The notes beneath the pieces are model-generated. The model searched no databases, was not told where the DNA came from, and saw only the letters and a program-made list of their open reading frames with translations. Source: Lepas anatifera (Eukaryota > Arthropoda > Thecostraca > Lepadidae). Taken from it: a stretch of 64,000 nucleotides of DNA. Made by a program: the position numbers and the translations under genes. How positions within the stretch are numbered: the first letter of the stretch is position 1; the number at the start of each line of letters is the position of its first letter. Shown one piece after another: positions 34,448 through 46,624 of this stretch. Location of the stretch: contig JAOTON010002228.1 in assembly GCA_034440635.1 (NCBI GenBank), positions 968,001-1,032,000 on the forward strand, given 5' to 3'.

Positions 34448-36041
34448 GCTGGGGCATAACTCGGTAACAAATAGGCTGAATTGGGTGAAAATCTGCAGGT
34501 ATAGGTTAAATACCGTCGGAAAACCCATCATATTTTATATCGTATCTCCTTTCTTCTCGTCATGCCCAGTCTTTGCTTAACAAAACAAACATTATGCGTG
34601 TGTTTATTTCTTTGATGATATGAACAGAGGGCAGGCGTGGTGCAGTATGCAGAGACATGCTAATTTAGGAAAACATGGGCCTAGACAGGGGATTGAATGG
34701 AGCCATAATGAGAACACAAAACCTAAAACTCCAACATTGCGTTGTTATTAGTATCAAACTGCTGAAAAAACTCGCCTGTCAATCGAACTGTTTGGCTAAC
34801 GTACATTGTCACCGGCTTCTCCTGCGCCAGAGCGGCACCTCCCGAGGCCGCAGGCCGAGGTTGTTGTTGTTGTTGTTGTTGTTGTCTGTTCTGAGCGCTG
34901 GTATCAGAGACCTAAAACTTTTGTGGATAGAAGGCACTTCCAAATGATAAAGCACCACGGTTGTCATTTTTCAAAATTTTCAAAATTTTGCCCAGAATTT
35001 TGCATTATGTGATTTTTAACTTTTATTTTTCTATTTTTTGCTAATTCATTTAGACTCTTCAAACTTGCACTCTTTTACATCAGGGAAATTTGTAGTTCAC
35101 ACAAAAATTTGGAAAGAAAAAGCGTTAAATTTAAGGCTCTAAATTAGCTTTTTAAACTTTGCACCCTGAATTTGGCATAAAACTCATGGTCTAAACTACA
35201 GGCTCGAAATATCTGAAGCTACAGCAGTTCAAGTTCTGAGTCAAATATCAACTTAAATGCCGGTTTGTACAGTACTGCACAAACACAGAAACAAAACAAA
35301 AACGGAAATTTAAGGGTCCTTTTTGGCCCATGCTGTGAACGTCTGCATTTCCCAAAATATCATTCAAACCCTTATATCTTCCGATCTAATTGATAAAAAA
35401 TTAGTTCCCATTTCAACTAATAAGAGAGAATAGCCTCCTTTATTATATATTTAGAGATAAAAACTTTCAGACTGAAACTTTTTATTTTATAGGCAAAAAT
35501 AAAATATAAGTTTTTAAAATTTTCATTCTCAGCCCCTGGTTTCCAGACCATGATAACTACGGTATTGAACTTAACACGGCTGGATAGAAAACTTCGTTGC
35601 CGTCATTTTTCTCACTCCATACCCCCACTTATCTCTTACGGCTTCCGCGCTATAAGCCGTAAAGTATATTTCAAAGTGGTAATTTTATCAGTTCATTTTT
35701 GCTTCACACCGGGGTTTAGGGTGGTTAGAGTCATTGGAGGGAAATGAAATTTTGCATGCAGCTAGGTAAGAGACATATGTCGACATTCCATCTGCATAGA
35801 TATCAATGAAACACCAAGTTACCTTTACAAACATGCCGTTTCTCCACGCAACGTTGTAGCAAATCACCACGCGTCACCCCTGCGTCCACGCCGCGGCAAC
35901 GCCGGCGATCGGCGCGGCCGTTTCTGTTTATTTATGGTCTGGTAAAAAAGTACCCATTACTACCCATAATGCATCACAAGTAATTAGAGCACCGTAAAAG
36001 TCCGAGTTTACAACAAGAGTATTATGTTTCTGTTTTTGGAC

Positions 36042-36456
36042 CATGGGTGGATCCAGGGAATAAGTAGGCTAGGTGCCCCCTCACCCTCTCCCCCATCCAC
36101 CTCCCCCAACCCCCAATCGACCATCGGCGCCCTCTGAAATTGTAAAGACACGCCTCTCAAGGTCGATGACGCTCCCTGAAATGTCGCTTCCCATACGCGG
36201 ATCCAGGATTGCCTATCGGGAGCGAGGTGGAAGGGGAAATTTCCTGGTGGGCGCTATCTACACCAGGGACGCCACTTTTGGCCGGAAAACCTATCAAGTA
36301 GGCGCCAAAACCTATCAGTAGACCCCGATACCTGCATCTCGGGGAAAACGACATTTCAGGGGTGCCATCGAACTTTCCAGGGTTTCCGGGACAATTTCAG
36401 GGGGCGCTAAGATTCTATGGGGGCACCTGTCCCCTTTCCCCTTGGATCCACCTATG
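36042..36456. mobile_element. inverted-end element before minisatellite, unit 4
   Basis: Full form, 415 bp, right end CCTTGGATCCACCTATG with one change. Confidence 0.6.
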
Positions 36457-36501
36457 TCGTTTCGGGGGGCACGGAGGTGAGGTCGTTACGGGTGTGGGGG
36501 T

Positions 36502-37209
36502 AAGGAGCTCGAGCATAAGCGGATCAAGGGCATCAGCATGGGGGTAGGGGCTAAAGAGTTCGAGCATAGGCAGACCCAGGACATCAGTTCCGAGGGTGGG
36601 GTTAGGGAGTTAGAGCATAGGCGGATGCAGGACATCGGTACGAGGGTCGGGCTAGGGAGTTAGAGCATAGGCTGATCCAGGACATCGTTATGGGTGTGGG
36701 GCTAAGGAGCTCGAGCAGAGGCGGATCTAGGACATCAGTACGTCGGTGGGGCTAAAGGGCTTGAGTATAGGTGGATCAAGGACATCAGTACGGGGGTGAG
36801 GCTAAGGAGCTCGAGCATAAGCGGATCAAGGACATCAGAACGTGGGTAGGGGCTAAAGAGTTCGAGCATAGGCGGATCCAGGACATCAGTACGGGGGTGG
36901 GGCTAAGAAGCTCGAGCATAAGCGGATTCAGCTGATCAGTACGGGGGTGGGGCTCGGGAGCTCGAGCATAGGCAGATCTAGGACATCAGTACGGTGGTGG
37001 GGCTCGGGCGTTCCAGCATAGGCGGATCCAGGACATCAGTAGGGGTAGGGGCTAAGGAGTTCAAGCATAGGCGGATCCAGGGCAGTATAGAGGTGGGGCT
37101 ACGGAGTTCGAGCACAGGCAGATCTAGGACATATGTAAGGGGGTAGGGTAAGGAGCTCGAGCATAGGCGGATCCAGGACATCAGTTCGGTGGTGGGGCTG
37201 AGGTCTCGA
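36502..37209 (+). repeat. 50-bp minisatellite, unit 4 (about 14 copies)
   Basis: Same repeat, contracted block. Starts and ends with the same variant copies as the longer blocks, consistent with internal deletion. Confidence 0.9.
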
Positions 37210-38524
37210 GCTGGGGCATAACTCGGTAACAAATAGGCTGAATTGGGTGAAAATCTGCAGGTATAGGTGAAATACCGTCGGAAAACCCATCATATTTTAT
37301 ATTGTATCTCCTTTCTTCTCGTCATGCCCAGTCTTTGCTTAACAAAACAAACATTATGCGTGTGTTTATTTCTTTGATGATATGAACAGAGGGCAAGCGT
37401 GGTGCAGTATGCAGAGACATGCTAATTTAGGAAAAAATGGGCCTACACAGGGGATTGAATGGAGCCATAATGAGTACACAAAACCTAAAACTCCAACATT
37501 GCGTTGTCATAAGTATCAAACTGCTGAAAAAACTCGCCTGTCAATCGAACTGTTTGGCTAACGTACATTGTCACCGGCTTCTCCTGCGCTAGAGCGGCAC
37601 CTGCCCAGGCCGCAGGCCGAGGTTGTCAGAAGCCGGTGACGAACGAAGTAAGAAACGGCTTCTATTCTGACAGTTTTTCCGGTCTCGTCGTCGTCGTTGT
37701 CTGTTGTTGTTGTTGTTTGTTCTGAGCGCTGGTATCAGAGACCTAAAACTTTTGTGGATAGAAGGCACTTCCAAATGAATAAGCACCACGGTTGTCAATT
37801 TTCAAAATTTTAAAATTTTGCCCAGAATTTTGCATTATGTGATTTTTAACATTTATTTTTCTATTTTTTCCTAATTCATCTACAGTCTTCAAACTTGCAC
37901 CCTTTTACATCAGAGAAATTTGTAGATCACACAAAAAGTTTGAAAGAAAAAGTTTTAAATTTAAGGCTCCAAATTAGCTTTTAAACTTTGCACCCTAAAT
38001 TTTGCATAAAACTCATAGTCTAAACTACAGGCTCGAAATATCTGAAGCTACAGCAGTTCAGGTTCTGAGTCAAAATACCAATTTAAAGGCCGGTTTGTGC
38101 AGTACTGCACAAACACAGAAACAAAACAAAAACGGAAATTTAAAGGTCCTTTTTGGCCCATTCTGCGAAGGTCTGCATTTCCCAAAATATCAGTCAAACC
38201 CTTATATCTTCCGATCTAATTAAGATAAATTAGTTCCCATTTCAGATAATAAAAGAGAATAGCCTCATTTATTATATATTTAGAGATAAAAATTTCAGAC
38301 TGAAACTTTTTATTTTAGAGGAAAAAATAAAATATAAGTTTTTAAAATTTTTATTCTCAGCCCCCTGGTTTCCAGACCGTGATAGCTACGGTATTGAACT
38401 TAACACGGCTGGATAGAAAACTTCGTTGCCGTCATTTTTCTCACTCATACCCCCCACTTATCTCTTACGGCTTCCGCGCTATCAGCCGTAGAATACATTT
38501 CAAGGTGGTAATTTTATCGGTTCA

Positions 38525-39343
38525 TTTTTGATTCACACCAGGATTTCGAATGGTTAATATAGATGGAAGTGGATGAAATTCGGCAAAAAGCTAGTTGAAG
38601 GACATATCTTGCCATCGCAACAGGTTGCATATCATAGCAACAACAGTGTACCTTTAATTAAATGTAATACACAATGCTAGTAAGTTTTCCGCTCGAAACC
38701 TCACCCCGCCGTTCGGCCGTAGCGTGGCTGCGGGCGGCGCACTGGTAGCTGCTATGCGAGACAGATACCATAGCTATGTACGCATGCTATAGACCAGCGC
38801 GAATGCCCGGTGGTGGCAGGGTAGTCTGTCTCGTTTCGGCACCTCTACTCGTGCGGCGGGCGCGTTGTCTATTAGATATTCATATCAGTCGGACGGCCGG
38901 GTGGCGGCCGTGCGGTAGGGTCCCGCTCGCTGCTGCGACTTGCGACGAATAAAAAACAAAATGGTGGTCAGGAACTGGTTTGCTTGTTTGGTTTGTTGTG
39001 TTTTGTTGTTTCTTTATGTGTGTCCAAATCTTACTGTGTATGTGTGTGAGAGGTCCGGTAAAAGTGATGTGTCTTATGAGAGAGATAAGAGAGGCCCCAC
39101 CACTTAAGCCTTCGGGCTTTTGCGTCAATCTATTTGTTATACCTCTCATATTGTTTCCGTCCAATAAAAGTTTATCATCTGTCTATCTATCTACCCACTA
39201 GTTAATGCATCCTCTAACCATAGGTAGCACTGGCCAAAGGATCCACCGTTGCACACCATTTCTTTCCCAGCCGAATAAACCTCGTTGTGGTGATACCATG
39301 ACACGTGACTCCTTGCACTCCCTGCTTAAATAAACTTAACAAG
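38525..39343 (+). other. type II arm: GC-rich segment with UUCG hairpin and polyadenylation-like end
   Basis: This segment replaces the last part of the type I arm and the inverted-end element. It holds a GC-rich tract (38690-38960), a perfect AAGCC-TTCG-GGCTT hairpin (39106-39119), AATAAA at 39163-39168 and a TCTA microsatellite (39178-39193). It looks like a captured transcript end or a SINE. The same segment occurs in unit 8 (about 49980-50791). No coding frame is convincing. Confidence 0.5.
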
Positions 39344-40952
39344 CAGTGGCGGATCCAGGCCATTAATATGGGGGTGGGGCTAAGGAGCTCGAGCATAGGC
39401 GGATCCAGGACATCAGTACCGGGGTGGGGCTAGTGAGTTTGAGCATAGGCGGATCCAGGACATCAGTACGGGGTGGGGCTAAGGAGCTCGAGCATAGGCG
39501 GATCCAGGACATCAGGAGCGGGTTGGAACTCGGGACCTCGAACATAAGCGGATCCAGAACATCAATACGGGGGTGGGGCTAAGGAGCTCGAGCATAGGCG
39601 GATCCAGGACATCAGTAGGGGTTGGGGCTAAGGAGCTCCAGCATAGGCGGATCCAGGACATAAGTATGGGTGTGGGGCTAAGGAGCTCGAGCAGAGGCGG
39701 ATCCAGGACATCAGTACGGGGGTGGGGCTAAGGAGCTCGAGCATAGGCGGATCCAGGACATCAGTAAGGGGGTGGGGTAAGGAGCTCGACCATAGGCGGA
39801 TCCAGGACATCAGTAGGGGGTAGGGGCTAAGGAGTTCGGGTATAGGCGGATCCAGGACATCAGTACGGGGGTGGGGCTAAGGAGCTCGAGCATAGGCGGA
39901 TCCAGGACATCAGTGCGGGGGTGGGGCTCCGGAGCTCGGGTAAAGGCGGATCCAGGACATCAATACGGGGGTGGGGCTAAGGAGCTCGAGCAGAGGCGGA
40001 TCCAGGATATCAGTACGGGGGTGGGGCTAAGGAGATCGAGCATAGGCGGATCCAGGACATCAGTGCGGGGGTGGGGCTCCGGAGCTCGAGTAAAGGCGGA
40101 TCAAGGACATCAGTAGGGGGTGGGGCTGAGGAGCTCCAGCATAGGCGGATCCAGGACATAAGTATGGGTGTGGGGCTAAGGAGCTCGAGTATAGGCGGAT
40201 CAAGGACATCAGTACGGGGGTGGGGCTAAGGAGCTCGAGCATAAGCGGATCCAGGACATCAGCACGGGGGTAGGGGCTAAAGAGTTCGAGCATAGGCGGA
40301 TCCAGGATATCAGTACGAGGGTGGGGCTAAGGAGCTCGAGCATAAGCGGAGCCAGGATATCAGTACGGGGGTAGAGGCTAAGGAGTTTGAGCATGGGCGG
40401 ATCCAGCATATCGGTACGGGGATTGGGCTAAGGAGATCCAGCATAGGCGGATCCAGGACATCTGTACGGAGGTGAGGCTAAGGAGCTCAAGCATAGGCGG
40501 ATCCAGGACATCAGTATGGGTGTCGGGCTAAGGAGCTCGAGCAGAGGCGGATCGAGGACATCAGTACGGGGCTGGGGTAAGAGGCTCGAGTATAAGCGGA
40601 TCAAAGACATCAGTACGGGGGTGGGGCTAAGGAGCTCGAGCATAAGCGGATCCAGGACATCAAGGGGCTAAAGAGTTAAAACATAAGCGGATCCAGGACA
40701 TCAGTACGGGGATGGGGCTAAGGAGCTCGAGCATAAGTGGATTCAGGACATCAGTACGTGGGTGGGCCTCGGGAACTCGAGCATAGGCGGATCCAGGACA
40801 TCAGTAGGGGTAGTGGCTAAGGAGTTCAAGCATAGGCGGATCCAGGGAGTTCGAGCATAGGCAGATCCAGGACATATGTAAGGGGGTGGGCTAAGGAGCT
40901 AAAGCATAGGCGGATCCAGGACATCAGTTCGGTGGTGGGGCTGAGGTCTCGA
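39344..40952 (+). repeat. 50-bp minisatellite, unit 5 (about 32 copies)
   Basis: The first copy reads CAGTGGCGGATCCAGGCC, a textbook hAT-like end, and then passes into the standard repeat. Same 50-bp period. Confidence 0.9.
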
Positions 40953-42497
40953 GCTGGGGCATAACTCGGTAACAAATAGGCTGAATTGGGTGAAAATCTG
41001 CAGGTATAGGTTAAATACCGTCGGAAAACCCATCATATTTTATATCGTATCTCCTTTCTTCTCGTCATGCCCAGTCTTTGCTTAACAAAACAAACATTAT
41101 GCGTGTGTTTATTTCTTTGATGATATGAACAGAGGGCAGGCGTGGTGCAGTATGCAGAGACATGCTAATTTAGGAAAACATGGGCCTAGACAGGGGATTG
41201 AATGGAGCCATAATGAGAACACAAAACCTAAAACTCCAACATTGCGTTGTTATTAGTATCAAACTGCTGAAAAACTCGCCTGTCAATCGAACTGTTTGGC
41301 TAACGTAGATTGTCACCGGTTTCTCCTGCGCCAGAGCGGCACCTCCCGAGGCCGCAGGCCGAGGTTGTTGTTGTTGTTGTTGTTGTTGTCTGTTCTGAGC
41401 GCTGGTATCAGAGACCTAAAACTTTTGTGGATAGAAGGCACTTCCAAATGATTAAGCACCACGTTTGTCAATTTTCAAAATTTTCAAAATTTTGCCCAGA
41501 ATTTTGCATTATGTGATTTTTAAATTTTATTTTTCTATTTTTTGCTAATTCATTTAGACTCTTCAAACTTGCACTCTTTTACATCAGGGAAATTTGTAGT
41601 TTACACAAAAATTTGGAAAGAAAAATCGTTAAATTTAGGGCTCTAAATTAGCTTTTAAACTTTGCACCCTGAATTTGGCATAAAACTCATGGTCTAAACT
41701 ACAGGCTCGAAATATCTGAAGCTACAGCAGTTCAGGTTCTGAGTCAAATATCAACTTAAATGCCGGTTTGTACAGTACTGCACAAACACAGAAACAAAAC
41801 AAAAATGGAAATTTAAGGGTCCTTTTTGGCCCATTCCGTGAACGTCTGCATTTCCCAAAATATCATTCAAACCCTTATATCTTCCGATCTAATTGATAAA
41901 AATTAGTTCCCATTTCAACTAATAAGAGAGAATAGCCTCCTTTATTATATATTTAGAGATAAAAACTTTCAGACTGAAACTTTTTATTTTATAGGCAAAA
42001 ATAAAATATAAGTTTTTAAAATTTTTATTCTCAGCCCCTGGTTTCCAGACCATGATAACTACGGTATTGAACTTAACACGGCTGGATAGAAAACTTCGTT
42101 GCCGTCATTTTTCTCACTCATACCCCCCACTTATCTCTTACGGCTTCCGCGCTATAAGCCGTAAAGTATATTTCAAAGTGGTAATTTTATCAGTTCATTT
42201 TTGCTTCACACCGGGGTTTAGGGTGGTTAGAGTCATTGGAGGAAATGAAATTTTGCATGCAGCTAGGTAAGAGACATATGTCGACATTCCATCTGCATAG
42301 ATATCAATGAAACACCAAGTTACCTTTACAAACATGCCGTTTCTCCACGCAACGTTGTAGCAAATCGGCGCGGCCGTTTCTGTTTATTTATGGTCTGGTA
42401 AAAAAGTACCCATTACTACCCATAATGCATCACAAGTTATTAGAGCACCGTAAAAGTCCGAGTTTACAACAAGAGTATTATGTTTCTGTTTTTGGAC

Positions 42498-42918
42498 CAT
42501 GGGTGGATCCAAGGAATAAGTAGGCTAGGTGCCCCCCCTCACCCTCTCCCCCATCCACCTCCCCCAACCCCCAATCGACCATCGGCGCCCTCTGAAATTG
42601 TAAAGACACGCCTCTCAAGGTCGATGACGCTCCCTGAAATGTCGCTTCCCATACGCGGATCCAGGATTGCCTATCGGGAGCGAGGTGGAAGGGGGAAATT
42701 TCCTGGTGGGCGCTATCTACACCAGGGACGCCACTTTTGGCCGGAAAACCTATCAAGTAGGCGCCAAAACCTATCAGTAGACCCCGATACCTGCATCTCG
42801 GGGAAAACGACATTTCAGGGGGTGCCATCGAACTTTCCAGGGGTTTCCGGGACAATTTCAGGGGGCGCTAAGATTCTATGGGGGGCACCTGTCCCCTTTC
42901 CCCTTGGATCCGCCTATG
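42498..42918. mobile_element. inverted-end element before minisatellite, unit 6
   Basis: Full form, 421 bp, CATGGGTGGATCC and GGATCCGCCTATG ends. Confidence 0.6.
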
Positions 42919-42968
42919 TCGTTTCGGGGGGGGGGGCACGGAGGTGAGGTCGTTACGGGTGTGGGGGT

Positions 42969-45900
42969 AAGGAGCTCGAGCATAAGCGGATCCAGGGCAT
43001 CAGCATGGGGGTAGGGGCTAAAGAGTTCGAGCATAGGCAGACCCAGGACATCAGTTCCGAGGGTGGGGCTAGGGAGTTAGAGCATAGGCGGATCCAGGAC
43101 ATCGGTACGAGGGTCGGGCTAGGGAGTTAGAGCATAGGCGGATCCAGGACATCGGTACGAGGGTCGGGCTAGGGAGTTAGAGCATAGGCGGATCCAGGAC
43201 ATTAGTAGGGGGTAGGGGCTAAGCAGCTGAGCATTAGCGGATTCAGGACATCAGTACGGGGTGAGACCCGGGAGTTCCAGCATAGGCGGATCCAGGACAT
43301 CAGTAGGGGGGTAGGGGCTACGGAGTTCGAGCATAGGCGGATCCAGGATATTAGTACGGGGATGGGGCTAAGGAGATCGAGCATAGGCGGATCTAGGACA
43401 TCAGTACGGGGGTGGGGCTAAGGAGCTCGAGCATAGGCTGATCCAGGACATCGTTATGGGTGTGGGGCTAAGGAGCTCGAGCAGAGGCGGATCTAGGACA
43501 TCAGTACGGCGGTGGGGCTAAAGGGCTTGAGCATAGGCGGATCAAGGACATCAGTACGGGGGTGGGGCTAAGGAGCTCGAGCATAGGCGGATCAAGGACA
43601 TCAGAACGGGGGTAGGGGCTAAAGAGTTCGAGCATAGGCGGATCCAGGACATCAGTACGGGGGTGGGGCTAAGGAGCTCGAGCATAGGCGGATTCAGCAG
43701 ATCAGTACGGGGGTGGGGCTAGGGAGCTTGAGCATAGGCAGATCTAGGACATCAGTACGGTGGTGGGGCTAAGGAGCTCGAGCATAGGCGGATCCATGAC
43801 ATCAGTTCAGGGGTGGGGCTAAGGAGCTCGAGCATAGGCGGATCCAGGACATCAGTGCGGGGGTGGGGCTCCGGAGCTCGAGTAATGGCGGATCCAGGAC
43901 ATCAGTTTAAGGGTGGGGCTAAGGAGATGGAGCATAGGCGGATCCAGGACATCAGTACGGGGATGGACCTAAAGAGCTCAAGCATAGGCGGATCCAGGAC
44001 ATCAGTTCGGTGTGGGGCTAAGGAGCTCGAGCATAGGCGGACCCAGGACATCAGTACGGGGGGTGGGGCTAAGGAGCTCGATCATAGGCGGATCCAGGAC
44101 ATCAATACGGGGTTGGAACTCGGGACCTCAAGCATAGGCGGATCCAGGACATCAGTACGAGAATGGGGCTAAGGAGCTTGAGCATAGCCTGATCCAGGAC
44201 AGTACGGAGGTGGGGCTACGGAGTTCGAGCATAGGCGGAACCAGGACATCAGTACGGGGATGGATCTAAGGAGCTCAAGCATAGGCGGATCCAGGACATC
44301 AGTTTGGGGTGGGGCTAAGGAGCTCGAGCATAGGCGGACCTAGGACATCAGTACGGGGGTGGGGCTAAGGAGCTCGATCATAGGCGGATCCAGGACATCA
44401 GTACGGGGTTGAAACTCGGGACCTCAAGCATAGGCGGATCCAGGATATCAGTACGGGAATGGGGCTAAGGAGCTTGAGCATAGGCGGATCCACGAGAGTA
44501 CGGAGGTGGGGCTACGGAGTTCGAGCATAGGCGGAACCAGGACATCAGTAAATGCGTGGGGCTAAGGAGCTCGAGCATAGGCGGATCCAGGACATCAGTA
44601 CGAGGGTGGGCCTAGGGAGATAGAGAATAGGCGGATCCAGGACATCAGTACGAGGGTGGGGCTAGGGAGTCAGAGCATAGGCGGATCCATGGCATTACAG
44701 AGGTGGGGCTACGGAGTTCGAGCATAGGCAGATCCAGGACATCAGTAAAGGGTTGGGGTAAGGAGCTCGAGCATAGGCGGATCCAGGACATCAGTACGGG
44801 GGTGGGGCTAAAGAGCTCGAGCATAGGCGGATCCAGGACATCAGTTCGGGGGTGGGGCTAAGGAGCTCGAGCATAGGCGGATCCAGGACATCAGTGCAGG
44901 GGTGTGGCTCCGGAGCTCGAGTAAAGGCGGATCCAGGACATCAGTGCAGGGGTGTGGCTCCGGAGCTCGAGTAAAGGCGGATCCAGGACATCAGTACGGG
45001 AGGTGGGGCTAAGGAGATCGAGCATAGGTGGATCCAGGACATCTGGACGGGGGTGGAGCTAAAGAGCTGGAGCATAGGCGGATCCAGGACATCAGTAGGG
45101 GTAGGGGCTAAGGAGTTCAAGCATAGGCGGATCCAGGGCAGTATAGAGGTGGGGCTACGGAGTTCGAGCATAGACAGATCCAGGACATCAGTAAGGGGGT
45201 GGGGCTAAGAAGCTCGAGCATAAGCAGATCCAGGGCATCAGCATGGGGGTAGGGGCTAAAGACTTCGAGCATAGGCGGATCCAGGACATCAGTACGAGGG
45301 TGGGCCTAGGGAGATAGAGAATAGGCGGATCCAGGACATCAGAACGAGGGTGGGGCTAGGGAGTTAGAGCATAGGCGGATCCAGGACATCAGTACGGGGG
45401 TGGGGCTAAGGAGCTCGAGCATAGGCGGATCCATGACATCAGTTCAGGGTGGGGCTCCGGAGCTCGAGTAAAGGCGGATCCAGGACATCAGTACGGGGGG
45501 TGGGGCTAAGGAAATGGAGCATAGGCGGATCCAGGACATCAGTACGGAGGTGGGGCTAAGAAGTTAGAGCATAGGCCGATCCAGGACATCAGTACGGGGG
45601 TGGGGCTAAGGAAATCGAGCATAGACGGATCCAGGACATCAGTACGGGGGTGGGGCTAAAGAGCTCGAGCATAGGCGGATCCAGGACATCAGTACGGGGG
45701 TGGGGCTAAGGAGCTCGAGCATAAGCGGATTCAGCTCATCAGTACGGGGGTGGAGCTCGGGAGCTCGAGCATAGGCGGATCCAGGACATTAGCAGGGGGT
45801 GGGGGCTAAGGAGTTCAAGCATAGGCGGATTCAGGGCAGTACAGAGGTGGGGCTACGGAGTTCGAGCATAGGCGGATCCAGGACATCAGTAAGGGGGTGG

Positions 45901-46209
45901 TGCTAAGGAAATCAAGCATAGGCGGATCCAGGAGATCAGTATGGGTGTGGGGCTAGTTGGCTCGCGCATAAGCGGATCCAGGACATCAGTAGGGGGTAGG
46001 GGCTATGGAGTTCGAGCATAGGCGGATCCAGGGCATTGCAGAGGTGGGGCTACGGAGTTTGAGCATAGGCAGATCCAGGACATCAGTAAGGGGTTGGGGT
46101 AAGGAGCTCGAGCATAGGCGGATCCAGGATATCAGTACGGGGGTGGGGCTAAAGAGCTCGAGCATAGGCGGATCTAGGACATCAGTTCGGTGGTTGGGCT
46201 GAGGTCTCG
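42969..46209 (+). repeat. 50-bp minisatellite, unit 6 (about 65 copies)
   Basis: Longest block. 43790-44330 repeats the variant order of 21060-21640 in unit 1 almost exactly, a block-level duplication. Confidence 0.9.
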
Positions 46210-46624
46210 AGCTGGGGCATAACTCGGTAACAAATAGGCTGAATTGGGTGAAAATCTGCAGGTATAGGTGAAATACTGTCGGAAAACCCGTCATATTTTA
46301 TATTGCATCGCCTTTCTTCTGGTCATGCTTAGTCTTTGCTTAACAAAACAAACATTATACGCGTTTTTATTTATGTGATGACATGAACAGAGGGCAAGCG
46401 TGGTGCAGTATGCAGATACATGCTAATTTAGGAAAACATGGGCCTAGACAGGGGATTAAATGGAGCCATAATGAGAACACAAAACCTTAAACTCAAACAT
46501 TGCGTTGTTATAAGTATCAAACTGCTGAAAACACTCGCTTGTCAATCAAACTGTTTGGCTAACGTACATTGTCACCGGCTTCTCCTGCGCCAGAGCGGCA
46601 CCTGCCGAGGCCGCAGGCCGAGGT

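Larger units (their letters stand above)
30841..34861 (+). mobile_element. array unit 3
   Basis: Uninterrupted unit, 4.0 kb: (TGT)n start, type I arm, inverted-end element 32006-32428, minisatellite 32474-34447, 3' arm with GTCACCGGCTTCT at 34808-34820 minus-paired to the 5' repeat. No 5'-terminal repeat copy remains. Confidence 0.7.
34862..37623 (+). mobile_element. array unit 4 (short)
   Basis: 2.76 kb, with the shortest minisatellite block. (TGT)8-like start, type I arm, inverted-end element 36042-36456, minisatellite 36502-37209, 3' inverted repeat at 37570-37582. Confidence 0.7.
37624..41365 (+). mobile_element. array unit 5 (type II arm)
   Basis: It begins with one 5'-terminal repeat. 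The arm follows type I to about 38525, then switches to an unrelated sequence (type II, gatttcgaatgg-ttaatatagatgg) up to 39343. The minisatellite (39344-40952) begins directly with CAGTGGCGGATCCAGG. The 3' inverted repeat at 41312-41324 has one change (GTCACCGGTTTCT). Confidence 0.7.
41366..46624 (+). mobile_element. array unit 6 (largest minisatellite)
   Basis: 5.26 kb. (TGT)n start, type I arm, inverted-end element 42498-42918, minisatellite 42969-46209, 3' inverted repeat 46571-46583. Confidence 0.7.
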
